Positions 20,101 to 29,031 of a DNA stretch of 64,000 bases are shown here, one piece after another. The stretch's first letter is position 1, and each line of letters starts with the position of its first letter. The stretch comes from Tritrichomonas foetus (Eukaryota > Parabasalia > Tritrichomonadida > Tritrichomonadidae): positions 29,504-93,503 of the forward strand of contig MLAK01000167.1 of NCBI GenBank assembly GCA_001839685.1, in the 5' to 3' direction. The position numbers were made by a program, and so were the translations under genes. Under the pieces are notes generated by a model. It saw only the letters and a program-made list of their open reading frames with translations. It did no database searches and was not told the origin of the DNA.

Positions 20101-22615
20101 TGATTTAAGTCTATTTAGTCATTTTATTCGTCCTTCAGAGAATCATTCACCTCTCCAAAATAACACTCACAATTCTAACACTAATAATAGTAATTCCAAA
20201 TCTCATGCTTCAAATAATGTTTCTATTGATCAATCATCATTATTAAATTTGTTTATGAAATTGTCTTCTGTGGAAGTTGAAACCAAAAAAGCAGTTTGTT
20301 TTAATGAAATTGATGTAAAAACAATTGTTCTAAATAAACAAAGAATTACAAAAGTTGATAAGGCACTTGATACGATGACACTAAATTCTACATCTTTATT
20401 TGTTGATTCTGAAAACATTCCACTTGCATTTATTGCTCAAGATGGAATCGCACAATTAATTCAGCGAGGATTTATTGCACCACTTGATATTGCAGCTTTT
20501 GTTTCTGAAGATTTATTAATAATTGGAAATACAAATGTTCTTTCTACTTATCGACTACCAACTTATGAAAAAATATCTTCACTTAAATTTTCGGTGCCAA
20601 TTAATCAAATTATTCCAAATCCAAATGATCGAAATACTCTTGCAATAACTTTATCTTCATATGTGTCTGTGATTTCTGTTGATAATACTGGTAAAGCTAA
20701 TATAATATGTAATGAGCTTCACATACAAAATTCGAATTTCATCATTGGATCTTTGTGGATCGAATCAGAAATATCCACCCTTGCTGTGATTTTATATAAT
20801 CAAATAGTTATCTTTGATTTACTTGAATTGAAAAATGGTGAAAAAAGTATTCCATACTTAGTTTTCACAACAAATGATTCTGAAGTTATTCGATCTGCAA
20901 CTTTCATACAAAATAATAATACGCCTTACATCGTTACGACATTTGATTCAGGGAAATATTTCATTGGAAACTGCTCAAAACAGAATGATTATCCAAATGA
21001 AAACGTTATGCCAGTCATTAATCAAGTTGCTGATCCGAGTGAACAACAACAACAACAACAACAGCAAAATGAAGTTCGAAATAATGGAGGAATTGGGAAT
21101 CAAAACCGTGTTGTTTATAATACAAACACAAAGGTGGTGAAAATTTCTAGTTACAAACGATTTTCATGGTTTCCCAATCAACCCCTTGTATCTTATTGTG
21201 CATCATCTGATTTACTTTTTGTTTCTGCATCTGGTTTTGATATTGCTTGTATACGGAAGAGTGAATTGTTCAGTGACAATCCGCATGCTTTCTTTGTGAA
21301 GACTTTTGATGTTCCTGGTAATCTTGCTTTTATTTCAATTCATCCACACAACCCTGCACTTCATATATTTATGCATTCAATGTCTGGTGGAATTGCAACA
21401 GTAGAATTTAAACCGTCAGAAGTTATTTTTTCCGGTAATTACTCACGTTTTGATTCAGTTAGATTTCCAATTCTACCAAAGAACCAAATTCCACTTGCTG
21501 TCTTTCCAGGACCAAAAGGAATGTATTCAATCTCATCAAATGGAAATCTTAATGAACTAAGAATTTCAAAAAGTGGAAATAAATCAAAACGTGATAAAAA
21601 TTCCCTTTCCAACAAAAATTTAAATAGTTACAATTCCCAGCCTTTTATTCCACCACCAATTTTTTGGACTGAATCACATAAAACTGAAGAAAACATATTA
21701 GTTTCAGCACCTGAGTTTAAAGATGATATTCGTCAAATCCTCACCGATACAAAAGTCATTATTGATAATAAAATAAAGAACAAAATTATTGAAGTAAAAT
21801 GTGAATCAAATGAATATTTTATTGTTGGATTCAAAATTTTAGTTGGCTCTAATGGAGCAAGTCATCGTCCACCTTATTTGAAGCTATGTGGAAGAGAAGT
21901 AAAAGTTACACGCCAAAGATGGTACCATCTCCCACTGAGACAAGAAGAAATTGGTCTTGGCAAGGCTTATCAAATTGAATTGGGAAGTAAAGGTGGGCTT
22001 GATATAAATGTTGATGGTTTAAATGTATTTGTAATTGAAAAATATAAAATTCCAGATTTACAAGAACCAGAAAATAATATAAATTGGTTAGATGAAGCAA
22101 TTTCTATTTTTTCATTCGATGATAATTTTTCCGGTATCAGCGAAGAAGAAGAAGAAGAAAATTCTTTCGAATTTCCAATAGGATGTGAATGTGAGAATAA
22201 GATTGATGGCAAAATTGATGTTCAGTCAAGGAAAATGAAGTTTACTTTTGAAGGAAATGATTTATACAAGATTTTAGATCAATTATCAAGAGGATTTAAA
22301 TTTGACAATATTAATGATTCTATTTTCCATGAGCTAATCAGAATGATGTATACGCATAAGTATGCATCTGTTCCTGCTCGAAGAATATTTTTGAGAGCTT
22401 CCAACAAAAACGAAGAAAAAGCACTCAAAATTTGGACTGATGAAATGATCAACATTTTGAAAAATAAGCAAATCGTAAAAGAATTATGGAGCTTGTTTCT
22501 TCGAGATTACTCACTTCTTCCGCCCGAATATAAATCTCAAGTTAGTGAATTGCTTTGGGATTGTCAACCACCAACAAATGACTCATTTGCTTTCTTTTCT
22601 GCTTTCTTGCAATGA
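17117..22615 (+). CDS. UBR-box (N-recognin) protein, UBR4/BIG-like
   Basis: 1832 residues, uninterrupted. The N-terminal ~790 residues are helical and repeat-like. A UBR-type zinc finger lies at about 797-858, with many ordered Cys/His (CFYCYTCG, CLGCAMTCHRGHDL, CDCYRIPHMCIH). UBR boxes bind destabilising N-terminal residues of substrates in the N-degron pathway. An Asp-rich acidic linker (~915-960), a region with beta-propeller character (about 1080-1470) and a likely galactose-binding-like sandwich (about 1560-1640) follow. This order resembles UBR4/BIG/Pushover proteins, which are much longer and carry a C-terminal E3 module. No RING is visible here, so ligase activity is uncertain. A CAA run at 21044-21066 encodes poly-Gln. 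Confidence 0.85.
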   Translation: MDLLILARAGKTPISENSNIDIKSLESILYYFGQLDVDNISNEDFPNVIQYWSNVASSIRSFFAFGREFNIRLIQHIFYLCRTAILLTKKSFERKEDNIDPILHLSGLSSSIKTVESCPIFNLHQTELNSKSYFHFVNVCHHKFHMQLVATQIIDWSLLFAMAELDFNEDTMLFDELLSKVGFITNKSENELLEIVNFTTIDNLISLIQKNHLKADSINYFISRFLYESLFSIPLPQLYSKNDFFQKIANENFSSDIEQILLITFSYFDGDKVEFIPEKFNDKENFFCLLCLRHLLVKDDFDTFLSKFSIEINPWIFIYYVYYLNTTDPTFVCRFLDYIHCNILNVNSDSNNENEKVINSEWKNSIKFLESFSEIAIPKNELISRSLNGDIKAAYQLLAFPEFKSQLQHDQSLLHKFAYLYFSDNFSNDMLNEIFNDISCEILAPVLFLLRERKKYPSESDLEKIFQNICLSFKEKLTNITQDHPIFEHCIEIGYRPSSINVTNPIYMPFTYDDFINADSSNPFSNLNFILYQLLLIMLDFKFVPKLDSIISLSRHYYLSTVNYCLIQQLFSHSFPEKVLEFVQNHLDYIFNDASPDRVEAINTITPLLKQKEFLQLSIKYILKLLHDGDVIVKELFISLFTPSLLNEIVTNVSEEQIGEMILSLVKFDQMKYAIDILNRIGKDSPLIPDVIVKISLFSPYSSSTILESLNNSASYANSIISLIKDVPKTVSQEYLQFILSLTSLITPINYSYEKIIKTKHIPITWEEDFISQSTEMLTKTFINIWEYPKNMENYKCTFNNDINDVQPCFYCYTCGIVDRFSLCLGCAMTCHRGHDLIYVRDCKFKCDCYRIPHMCIHNVHQVSLRSEEELNVPDLENAIQQFQSMLESNSQISFDQHHFFSTIITGERPPEIRVVGPYNDHNDNDNNNFDQSNHANGDGEDDEGVDDDDDDIIVEDIDEDHYEGRAVINNYNLDFIINSIINLEAHNNLEDIDNDLSLFSHFIRPSENHSPLQNNTHNSNTNNSNSKSHASNNVSIDQSSLLNLFMKLSSVEVETKKAVCFNEIDVKTIVLNKQRITKVDKALDTMTLNSTSLFVDSENIPLAFIAQDGIAQLIQRGFIAPLDIAAFVSEDLLIIGNTNVLSTYRLPTYEKISSLKFSVPINQIIPNPNDRNTLAITLSSYVSVISVDNTGKANIICNELHIQNSNFIIGSLWIESEISTLAVILYNQIVIFDLLELKNGEKSIPYLVFTTNDSEVIRSATFIQNNNTPYIVTTFDSGKYFIGNCSKQNDYPNENVMPVINQVADPSEQQQQQQQQNEVRNNGGIGNQNRVVYNTNTKVVKISSYKRFSWFPNQPLVSYCASSDLLFVSASGFDIACIRKSELFSDNPHAFFVKTFDVPGNLAFISIHPHNPALHIFMHSMSGGIATVEFKPSEVIFSGNYSRFDSVRFPILPKNQIPLAVFPGPKGMYSISSNGNLNELRISKSGNKSKRDKNSLSNKNLNSYNSQPFIPPPIFWTESHKTEENILVSAPEFKDDIRQILTDTKVIIDNKIKNKIIEVKCESNEYFIVGFKILVGSNGASHRPPYLKLCGREVKVTRQRWYHLPLRQEEIGLGKAYQIELGSKGGLDINVDGLNVFVIEKYKIPDLQEPENNINWLDEAISIFSFDDNFSGISEEEEEENSFEFPIGCECENKIDGKIDVQSRKMKFTFEGNDLYKILDQLSRGFKFDNINDSIFHELIRMMYTHKYASVPARRIFLRASNKNEEKALKIWTDEMINILKNKQIVKELWSLFLRDYSLLPPEYKSQVSELLWDCQPPTNDSFAFFSAFLQ

Positions 22616-23150
22616 AATCTATATAACTTTTTTATTTGTTTGAAATAAAGCGACAATATAGCTTTCTATTCTCTTTTATATCTTCTTCTTTTATAAATTC
22701 ATAAGTGAAATCGAATGAATGTGTCAAAAAAGCCCTGAATCTCAATTGTTTGAAAATTAGGGCGAAAAATCTACATTATATCATCAAGAGTTAATAGCAT
22801 ACATTCTCTACAAGAATCTTCCAATGAAACAATAAACTTTGCTTGATTGTGGCAATTTTGAACACTACATCAATCATGAATTCTTCACAAAACGTTCATG
22901 ATTTGAGATAACTATACTGAAGAATATGTAAATCTCAAACGATTCTATCCATTTATATAAAATTAGCAATGCATTCAAGTAAAAGTTCATTTTGGTGAAT
23001 GATAAATGAGTATTGCCAAAAATAGGATTTTCTATGAATATTTGGCTACAATTGTATTTAAAAAGTTATTGCAATTAATATTTAGAAAATATTGAGAATG
23101 GTTATCATATTATGTATTAACCTAAGTGAATTTTTAAACGGCAATATAGA
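22616..23150. other. intergenic, nothing recognised
   Basis: 535 bp of AT-rich spacer. It ends with the TTTTTAAACGGC motif listed separately. Confidence 0.55.
23131..23142 (+). promoter_or_regulatory. candidate core promoter motif TTTTTAAACGGC
   Basis: The 11-base core TTTTAAACGGC ends 8 bases before the ATG at 23151. The same 11 bases end 11 bases before the ATG at 41916. Both genes lack an initiator-like TCA motif close to the start. The AACGG part resembles a Myb-type binding core. Confidence 0.35.
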
Positions 23151-23672
23151 ATGGAGGATAACAAAATTCCATGTACTCAGGAAGACCTTGACAAAGTTGA
23201 ATCGATGTTTTCCGATATTATATTTAGCAAACTATCGAACGCCAATTTAAACTTCGACAAAATTAATAAAGAATTCGATAATATCTTAAGAATGAGTTTA
23301 AAAATCATGCCGTCCATTAAAGATGATCAAGAAAGCCAAGAAATACAAAATAAGATCGAATCGCGTCAGAAGGAAGCCATTCGGCTCAAAAATGTTATTC
23401 AATCTAATCAACAGCTTTTCATAGAAAATGTTCAGTTGCAAATAGAAAGACTACTCGCTGAAAAATGTCCGAAAATTATAGATTTTGACGAAGAAGAGGA
23501 AAAAGAAGAATCTTTGAGTGAAGAATTTAAAACTCGTTTGTCAATTCTTGATGAGTGTATTGAAAATTTATCTAAGCAATTAAAAGAAACCAATGAAATA
23601 ATGCAAAAAAGTGAGAAAAAATATGAAAACAACGCAAAAAATATTGAATCGTTTTTACGAACATGTAAATAA
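23151..23672 (+). CDS. small coiled-coil protein, function unknown
   Basis: 173 residues, almost entirely helical and charged, with an acidic patch (DFDEEEEKEE) near residue 110 and a heptad-like C-terminal segment (about 120-170). The size and two-coil layout recall small subunits of kinetochore or cytoskeletal complexes, but no signature identifies it. The frame is clean, begins at the first ATG and has a plausible promoter motif just upstream, so I consider the gene real. Confidence 0.62.
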   Translation: MEDNKIPCTQEDLDKVESMFSDIIFSKLSNANLNFDKINKEFDNILRMSLKIMPSIKDDQESQEIQNKIESRQKEAIRLKNVIQSNQQLFIENVQLQIERLLAEKCPKIIDFDEEEEKEESLSEEFKTRLSILDECIENLSKQLKETNEIMQKSEKKYENNAKNIESFLRTCK

Positions 23673-24262
23673 TGAAAATTGATGAGCTATGTTTTATAAT
23701 AAATGTTGTGATTTTTATTCCAACTCATTCAATCATTTTTCTTTTTTATTTTTTGTCTCCTCTGTGATTATTACATCGCCCAATTCATCTCTCCTTTTTC
23801 ATACCAGTGTTTATTTTCTATTTTGAACATTGAAATCACGCATGTTTACAAATTCCTTGATAAATGTGTCTTATTGTTGCTGATTATCTCAACTGATAAC
23901 CTGCAAAAATGATTCTCTAATGTTGTTTGGACTATGTGTATTTTCTAGAAAAAGAAAAATTATTCGGCGAATGATTTTGATACTTTTTGAATTATTTTTA
24001 TTTGTTTATATGCTGCAACTTGTTGATCTGTATCCCCAAAATTATGCCTTTAAAATAGTGGCAGGTTCCATTGCTTTTTCATCATTGCCAGCCATAGGAT
24101 AATCATCAAATGAATAGTAAATTATTATCAATTTATATATTTAAAAACAGTTTTGATCTGAGTATAAACTAAGAATATAAAACTGAATTATCTAAGAATA
24201 TGTCATAATTACTTTATCTGAATTTGTGTCAGTCAAAATATTTCCTTATACTGCTTTCCTCG

Positions 24263-24263
<1 letters not shown>

Positions 24264-24301
<38 letters not shown>
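24264..24301 (+). repeat. poly-T homopolymer (38 bases)
   Basis: Uninterrupted run of T. It may be a genuine mononucleotide tract or be inflated by assembly; no gene end or inverted repeat is attached to it. Confidence 0.9.
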
Positions 24302-24302
<1 letters not shown>

Positions 24303-24708
24303 TGGCAAAATAGCCATATAATTGATAGCATTGCCATAATGACAGAGATGGGAACTTTTTTTTTTTACTTTGAGATTTCTTTTGTCTGCTGTAAAGTTGC
24401 TATCTGTGGCCATCGAAATGTAATGGACATGACAGGCAAGAAAAAAGTAATATAAAATCAATAGCGATATGAAGAAGAAAACATCTAATTTCATATATTT
24501 GCATCTTTCAAAAAGTTTAGATGAAAACATATTATAAGATTCATAAAAGAGGTTTAAATTAAAATTATTTAGATGAATTCCCTTTATTTACTGCTTTTAT
24601 CACGATATTGCGATTTATATGCATTCGAGATTTCGCTTATTTTTGAATCTGCAAATACAAAATTTTCTTATTTTTACCCTTTTTCCATCATATATATTAA
24701 ATTCATAT

Positions 24709-24841
24709 TTTAATCCAAGTTCATCTACTATTCTCAGAAAAACAAAATTCACACCAACGCATCAAAAGAAAAGAAAACTTACCATAATACTTATGAGATA
24801 ATTCCATAACCATTGGAACCATCTGTTAGTTTTAAAGCCTT
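24709..24841 (+). repeat. dispersed direct repeat, copy A
   Basis: Matches 29758-29890 over ~132 bp with about 15 differences and one 1-base indel (~88% identity). Both copies keep the same 30-codon stretch ending in the same TGA-GA-TAA context (peptide QKKRKL..IILMR before the stop). It could be a piece of a repeated gene or an old mobile element. Confidence 0.8.
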
Positions 24842-25221
24842 ATTTGTTATTTTAGAATCAAATCGGTTTAAAACTCCAATAATCTTGAAATATAGTTGAC
24901 ATCATTTATGAAATAAATTTATGATGATTAAATGCATTCAATTCACATTGCTATTGAGAAATCAATGTTATTCAATTATTTGTGAAATCTACATAAATCA
25001 TGAAAAAGTTTTAAACTTTTGAAAAAAAGAAGGGGAAAAAGCATTCATTTTTGAATTCCGGTCAATTAAAATTTTTGCTTTCAAATTTCAATGCATAGAA
25101 TATTATTCACAAATCTTGTACATATCTTATCAATTCTCTCAATCGCTTTATTTTATTTTNTTTATTTTTTTTGAAAGAAAACATCGAGAACACCGGAACA
25201 TAGGATAGGTAAATTTTCACT

Positions 25222-25226
25222 TCATT
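25222..25226 (+). promoter_or_regulatory. initiator-like element of the surface-protein gene
   Basis: TCATT 16 bases before the ATG at 25243; a TCACTT lies a few bases further upstream. Confidence 0.45.
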
Positions 25227-25242
25227 TTTCTAATTCGATAAC

Positions 25243-27510
25243 ATGCTTTTCTTCGCATTGTTCGCCATTCGCCTCTTTGAAAGTGAGGGAAGACAAAACG
25301 ACTTTGACAATAAACTTTTCGCCAAATANTTAAATGACATCNTGAACGATGGAATAAGCTTTAAACAATTCAAAGAAATATTCCCTGATTTCCCACTCCA
25401 ATTCAACGAATACAAGCAATATGCTTCTAAATTTGTTAATGAAAACTTCAAGCTTGGTGATGTTATGCCAGAGAAAGANTTTGGAGAATTTTATAAAATC
25501 ATGTCACATGTTCAATTNTATATCTCNAAAGATACAAAATTTACTGTTATTCCTGGACTTGAAGAGTTTCTCACAAGTAAAAGTTTCACAGAATTATATC
25601 CAATNGTCAAATCGATCGTCCAAGACNTTGGACCAAGTCTTTGTGATGCATTGAATCTCGATTATAAGAACCTTGAAAAGGCCACCATTTCAGTTTTAGA
25701 AAATTTCAAGACAACAACTTTCGGTGATGTATTGAATACTTTGGGTATTCCGACTGATGCACTTAACGCCGTTAACTCAGTAATTGGTTTCACTGCAAAC
25801 AAGGTTACAGTTAAACAGATGTTTGATGCTGTTGGTGTTGATAAATTCAATGAATTCTTAAAAGTTGCCAANAANTTTGTTGTTAACACAGAAAATGACA
25901 AATTCATAAGTGTTCCAAATGCAGTTGAACTCATTGTTAACATCTTCTCTCTTGCTCCTGCTACATACACGCGCATTATAGAACTTGCTGTTGACAAAAC
26001 AATTATGCCAGTCCTTGATGAATACATTTTCCCTGTTATCAACATTTTTGATCGCAATATTCCAACACGTGCTGAAGCTGTCGTTGTTCTTCTTGAAACT
26101 ATTCAAGCTTATCCATCAAAGTTCCCAACACCTAAAGATACACNTGAATATAGTACTAAATATGCNGTTAGAAAGTCTGTTGCAGAAATGTTAGAAATCT
26201 TCTGCACTAAAAAAGACAAAGATTGNAAGAAAGATCCATTCCCAACTGCCATTAAAAAAGTTCGGTTATTCACTAGTAAAACATTGAATCTCCAAAAAGT
26301 CTTAGTTGAAGAATTTGGTCTTGCTAAAGAAAAAGTTAAAGTTGTTTCAGATGTGATTAATGCACTTACCAATCCAGAAACAACATTTGCTGATCTTTTA
26401 GATGCTCTATCTGGACTCTCTGATGATGATTTCGAATTTCCACCATGGGAAGAAGAGCATACCCTTAAAGAGTATGCTGGATATCTCAAGAAAATCATTG
26501 ATTTCACTCTTAAATTAGATGGAAATTCCAACATTAAAACACTTCTTGAAGAAATCAAATTAGGACATGTTTATAGATATATCAAGGTATTCATTGAAAA
26601 TCTTGCTAAGCAAGTAGATTTCTACACGAATACATTCTTCTTCGATGAAGACGAAGTAGAATATTACAGGAAACAATTAGAAAGTGTCAAAGCATGCGTT
26701 AAGAAGATGGTTTCTCAAGAAGCCTTCCCTAAGAAAGATTTTATGCCATACATCCAATATTTCCAACACCTTACAAAGTCAATTGGTGAGATTCTTGACA
26801 CTGTTGTTACACCACTTTTACAAGATCTCCTTAATAACAAACAATTGAAAATTAAGTACGATCAACTCATCGCAGGTGTAGGAAAGTGCGTTGAAGGTAC
26901 ATTCGAGCTTATTGATTCATTTGTTCCATCATTTGTCAAAGATGTTCCATATGTTGGTGAACTTTATAGCNNTGTTATTGAAACAGGAATTGANGTTGGT
27001 AAAGCTCTTCAAGATTCAAAGACAACAGCTATCACACTTTTAGATAAAATTGTTAAGGATGGATTTGGTGTCGTTCTTAACATGGTTGCTTCATTCTCTG
27101 CTGCTGCTATGAAAGANNNTGCTAAATGGGAAGATGTCCTTAAGGCTACAAAGCCAACAACATTTNTCAATGTTTACCAAACANTGAAGAACTTCAATGA
27201 ACTTAAAGTTTACTCTTTCACAAATATCGCCAAATGTGTTGTTTGGGATTCATCAAAGGCCATGCTTCTTTCAGCTACAATTTCATTCGATGATGTTTTT
27301 CCAGTCAAGACAGTCATTGTTGCTTCAGAAGACATGTCTACAGCCTTAAAGAATGATAAATTAACAATTTCTGTTGTTGCCTCATCTACAAACACTGATC
27401 TTGAAAAGATTACAAAAACTGTTAAGGAATTTGGCGAAACAATTTCATCACCACCAGTTGAAGCAGTTAAGCTTGTTGCTGTTGGAACAGGTGTTGTTGA
27501 AGAGAAATAA
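25243..27510 (+). CDS. secreted/surface helical protein, ectodomain part (stop before membrane anchor)
   Basis: 755 residues up to a TAA at 27508-27510. A short hydrophobic N-terminus (MLFFALFAIRLF) looks like a signal peptide. The rest is Lys/Asp/Val/Phe-rich, mostly helical and low in cysteine; I do not recognise a family. Immediately after the TAA the same frame continues (27520-27738) with a transmembrane segment and a basic tail, so the natural product is probably an ~831-residue type I membrane protein. The codons are richer in C-ending forms than in the neighbours, which suggests a highly expressed gene. Several N bases fall mainly at third codon positions. Either the stop is a real nonsense mutation or it is an error in a collapsed multicopy gene. 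Confidence 0.75.
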   Translation: MLFFALFAIRLFESEGRQNDFDNKLFAKXLNDIXNDGISFKQFKEIFPDFPLQFNEYKQYASKFVNENFKLGDVMPEKXFGEFYKIMSHVQXYIXKDTKFTVIPGLEEFLTSKSFTELYPXVKSIVQDXGPSLCDALNLDYKNLEKATISVLENFKTTTFGDVLNTLGIPTDALNAVNSVIGFTANKVTVKQMFDAVGVDKFNEFLKVAXXFVVNTENDKFISVPNAVELIVNIFSLAPATYTRIIELAVDKTIMPVLDEYIFPVINIFDRNIPTRAEAVVVLLETIQAYPSKFPTPKDTXEYSTKYXVRKSVAEMLEIFCTKKDKDXKKDPFPTAIKKVRLFTSKTLNLQKVLVEEFGLAKEKVKVVSDVINALTNPETTFADLLDALSGLSDDDFEFPPWEEEHTLKEYAGYLKKIIDFTLKLDGNSNIKTLLEEIKLGHVYRYIKVFIENLAKQVDFYTNTFFFDEDEVEYYRKQLESVKACVKKMVSQEAFPKKDFMPYIQYFQHLTKSIGEILDTVVTPLLQDLLNNKQLKIKYDQLIAGVGKCVEGTFELIDSFVPSFVKDVPYVGELYSXVIETGIXVGKALQDSKTTAITLLDKIVKDGFGVVLNMVASFSAAAMKXXAKWEDVLKATKPTTFXNVYQTXKNFNELKVYSFTNIAKCVVWDSSKAMLLSATISFDDVFPVKTVIVASEDMSTALKNDKLTISVVASSTNTDLEKITKTVKEFGETISSPPVEAVKLVAVGTGVVEEK

Positions 27511-27519
27511 TTTGATAAA

Positions 27520-27738
27520 ATGGCTGAACAAGTTCAAGAAGCAGCTGAATTAACATCGCAAGGTAAAGATGCAAATATNGACTTCGAACCTGCTAAAGGA
27601 AAGACAATTGGTGGACTCTCAATTGGTGCTTTCGTCGGCATCATTGTTGCTTGCGTTGTTGTAGTTGCTGTTATTGTCGGTCTTGTTGTTTACTTTGTTG
27701 TTTTTAAGAAGGGTAAAAAGAGTTCATCAAGCAACTGA
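27520..27738 (+). CDS. transmembrane and cytoplasmic tail segment, in frame with preceding gene
   Basis: 72 codons from an ATG. A linker (about 1-26) is followed by a strongly hydrophobic helix (about 32-54, GAFVGIIVACVVVVAVIVGL) and the basic tail FKKGKKSSSSN. The start is exactly 759 codons after 25243, so it shares the frame and is separated by TAA-TTT-GAT-AAA only. I read it as the membrane anchor of the same surface protein rather than an independent gene. Confidence 0.6.
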   Translation: MAEQVQEAAELTSQGKDANXDFEPAKGKTIGGLSIGAFVGIIVACVVVVAVIVGLVVYFVVFKKGKKSSSSN

Positions 27739-28118
27739 AAGATTTTAACATGAATAAACAATATCTATTCAATAATATATATATTTCAGAAATAATTAAC
27801 ATGAATAAATAATATCTATTAAATATTATTCTACTAAAGTTATATAACTTCTTGCATACTTAGGATGAAGGTTTCTCAACTATAGTGAGATCGAAAATTG
27901 TTATGAATTTTAACCATCTTTGTGTTAAATTTATTCAAAAATTACGATGGTTTAATCATTATTTCAGATCTTGTTAAAAGTAAAGAATGTTATGAATTCT
28001 GAAATTATGAAGTTAAAATAGAAATAAATTCTTCAGAAATGAAAGATGACGAATCAATCATTTGAATTTCATCTTCTGTTTAGGGTGGAGTTTCCCTAAC
28101 GTTCAATTTGTTACAGAT

Positions 28119-29031
28119 ATGAAAGGTCGTGGTCAAGCTTGGGCTCTCCTATTATTCGAAGATAATGCAGAATTTGGTTTTGGTATGACAATCGGTCTCC
28201 AAATACGTCGTCAACATCTTTATGATGAAGTTAAGAAGATTTTGGATGATTAAGTTTTCACTATGAGTCTTCTAAATGAATTCACAAACTATCTTTCCAA
28301 ATGGTATGAACATTGGCAAAATGGTGATATGACACTTGCTTTAGAACCACTTGTTATTATGAGTTTAATGAAGCTTAGGCACGTTGAAAGGCTCAAGAAT
28401 CTCCAAGGTGTAAGAGATCTTTGGGTGAAACCAAACCATTGGATTCTCGGCTGTGATGGTTGGGCTTATGATATTGGTTATGGTGGCCTTGATCATATTT
28501 TTTCAACATGCAAAGATTTTAATGTTTTTGTTTTCGATAACGAAATATATGTCAACACTGGTGGTCAACAATCTAAAGCAACGAACTCTGGTGCAGTTGC
28601 ACAATTCGCATCACTTGGATAAGATACTGGAAAGAAGGATCTTGGATATATGATAATGGATTATGGAAATTGTTATGTAGCAAGTTGTGCATTAGGCAGC
28701 CCTAAAGATATCCAATATTTGATTAAATGTTTAAAAGAAGCCGAAAGATATCCAGGTCCATCACTTCTTCTTTGCTTATGTAATTTCATTATGAATCACA
28801 TCAAAGGTGCTATTGGTGCTGGTGGTGCAGCAGAACTCAAAGCCCATAAACATGCGGTTGAATGTGGATATGGCCAATTTATTCGTTAGATTCAATTCAT
28901 TGTCAAGAGCTAAGCCAGATCTTGCTAATGAAATGAAACAAAATCTTCACAATTATGTAATGAGAAGATATAGAAAATATCAAACATTTAAACAAGTTTT
29001 TAAGCCTGAACTTCAACCAAAGAAACAGTGA
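28119..29031 (+). pseudogene. pyruvate:ferredoxin oxidoreductase (PFOR) 3' fragment, pseudogene
   Basis: Encodes the C-terminal ~300 residues of PFOR, the hydrogenosomal enzyme that turns pyruvate and CoA into acetyl-CoA while reducing ferredoxin. Recognisable blocks in order: GRGQAW and LFEDNAEFGFGM; the thiamine-diphosphate motif CDGWAYDIGYGGLDH; VNTGGQQSKAT; then ERYPGPSLLL and the C-terminal tail. The frame is broken by TAA at 28251, TAA at 28620 and TAG at 28887. A +1 shift near 28885-28890 carries the last ~45 residues. The first ~900 residues of the enzyme are absent. The region just before it does not encode the 4Fe-4S cysteine block, so this is a dead fragment. Confidence 0.9.

Larger units (their letters stand above)
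23673..25242. other. intergenic with poly-T tract and repeat copy A
   Basis: 1.57 kb without a convincing gene. It holds a 38-base T run (24264-24301) and the first copy of a ~132-bp dispersed repeat (24709-24841). Short frames at 23920-24102 and 24246-24530 look spurious; the latter encodes poly-Lys from the homopolymer. Confidence 0.6.

Noticed and set aside
23920..24102. Small hydrophobic frame (60 codons) after the coiled-coil gene
   Set aside because: No conserved motif, short, and its composition matches AT-rich noncoding DNA.
25243..29031. An altered genetic code in which TAA or TAG is read as an amino acid
   Set aside because: All other long genes in the window end at TAA, TAG or TGA, and the PFOR fragment has also lost its N-terminal part and has a frameshift. 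Pseudogenes explain the stops.
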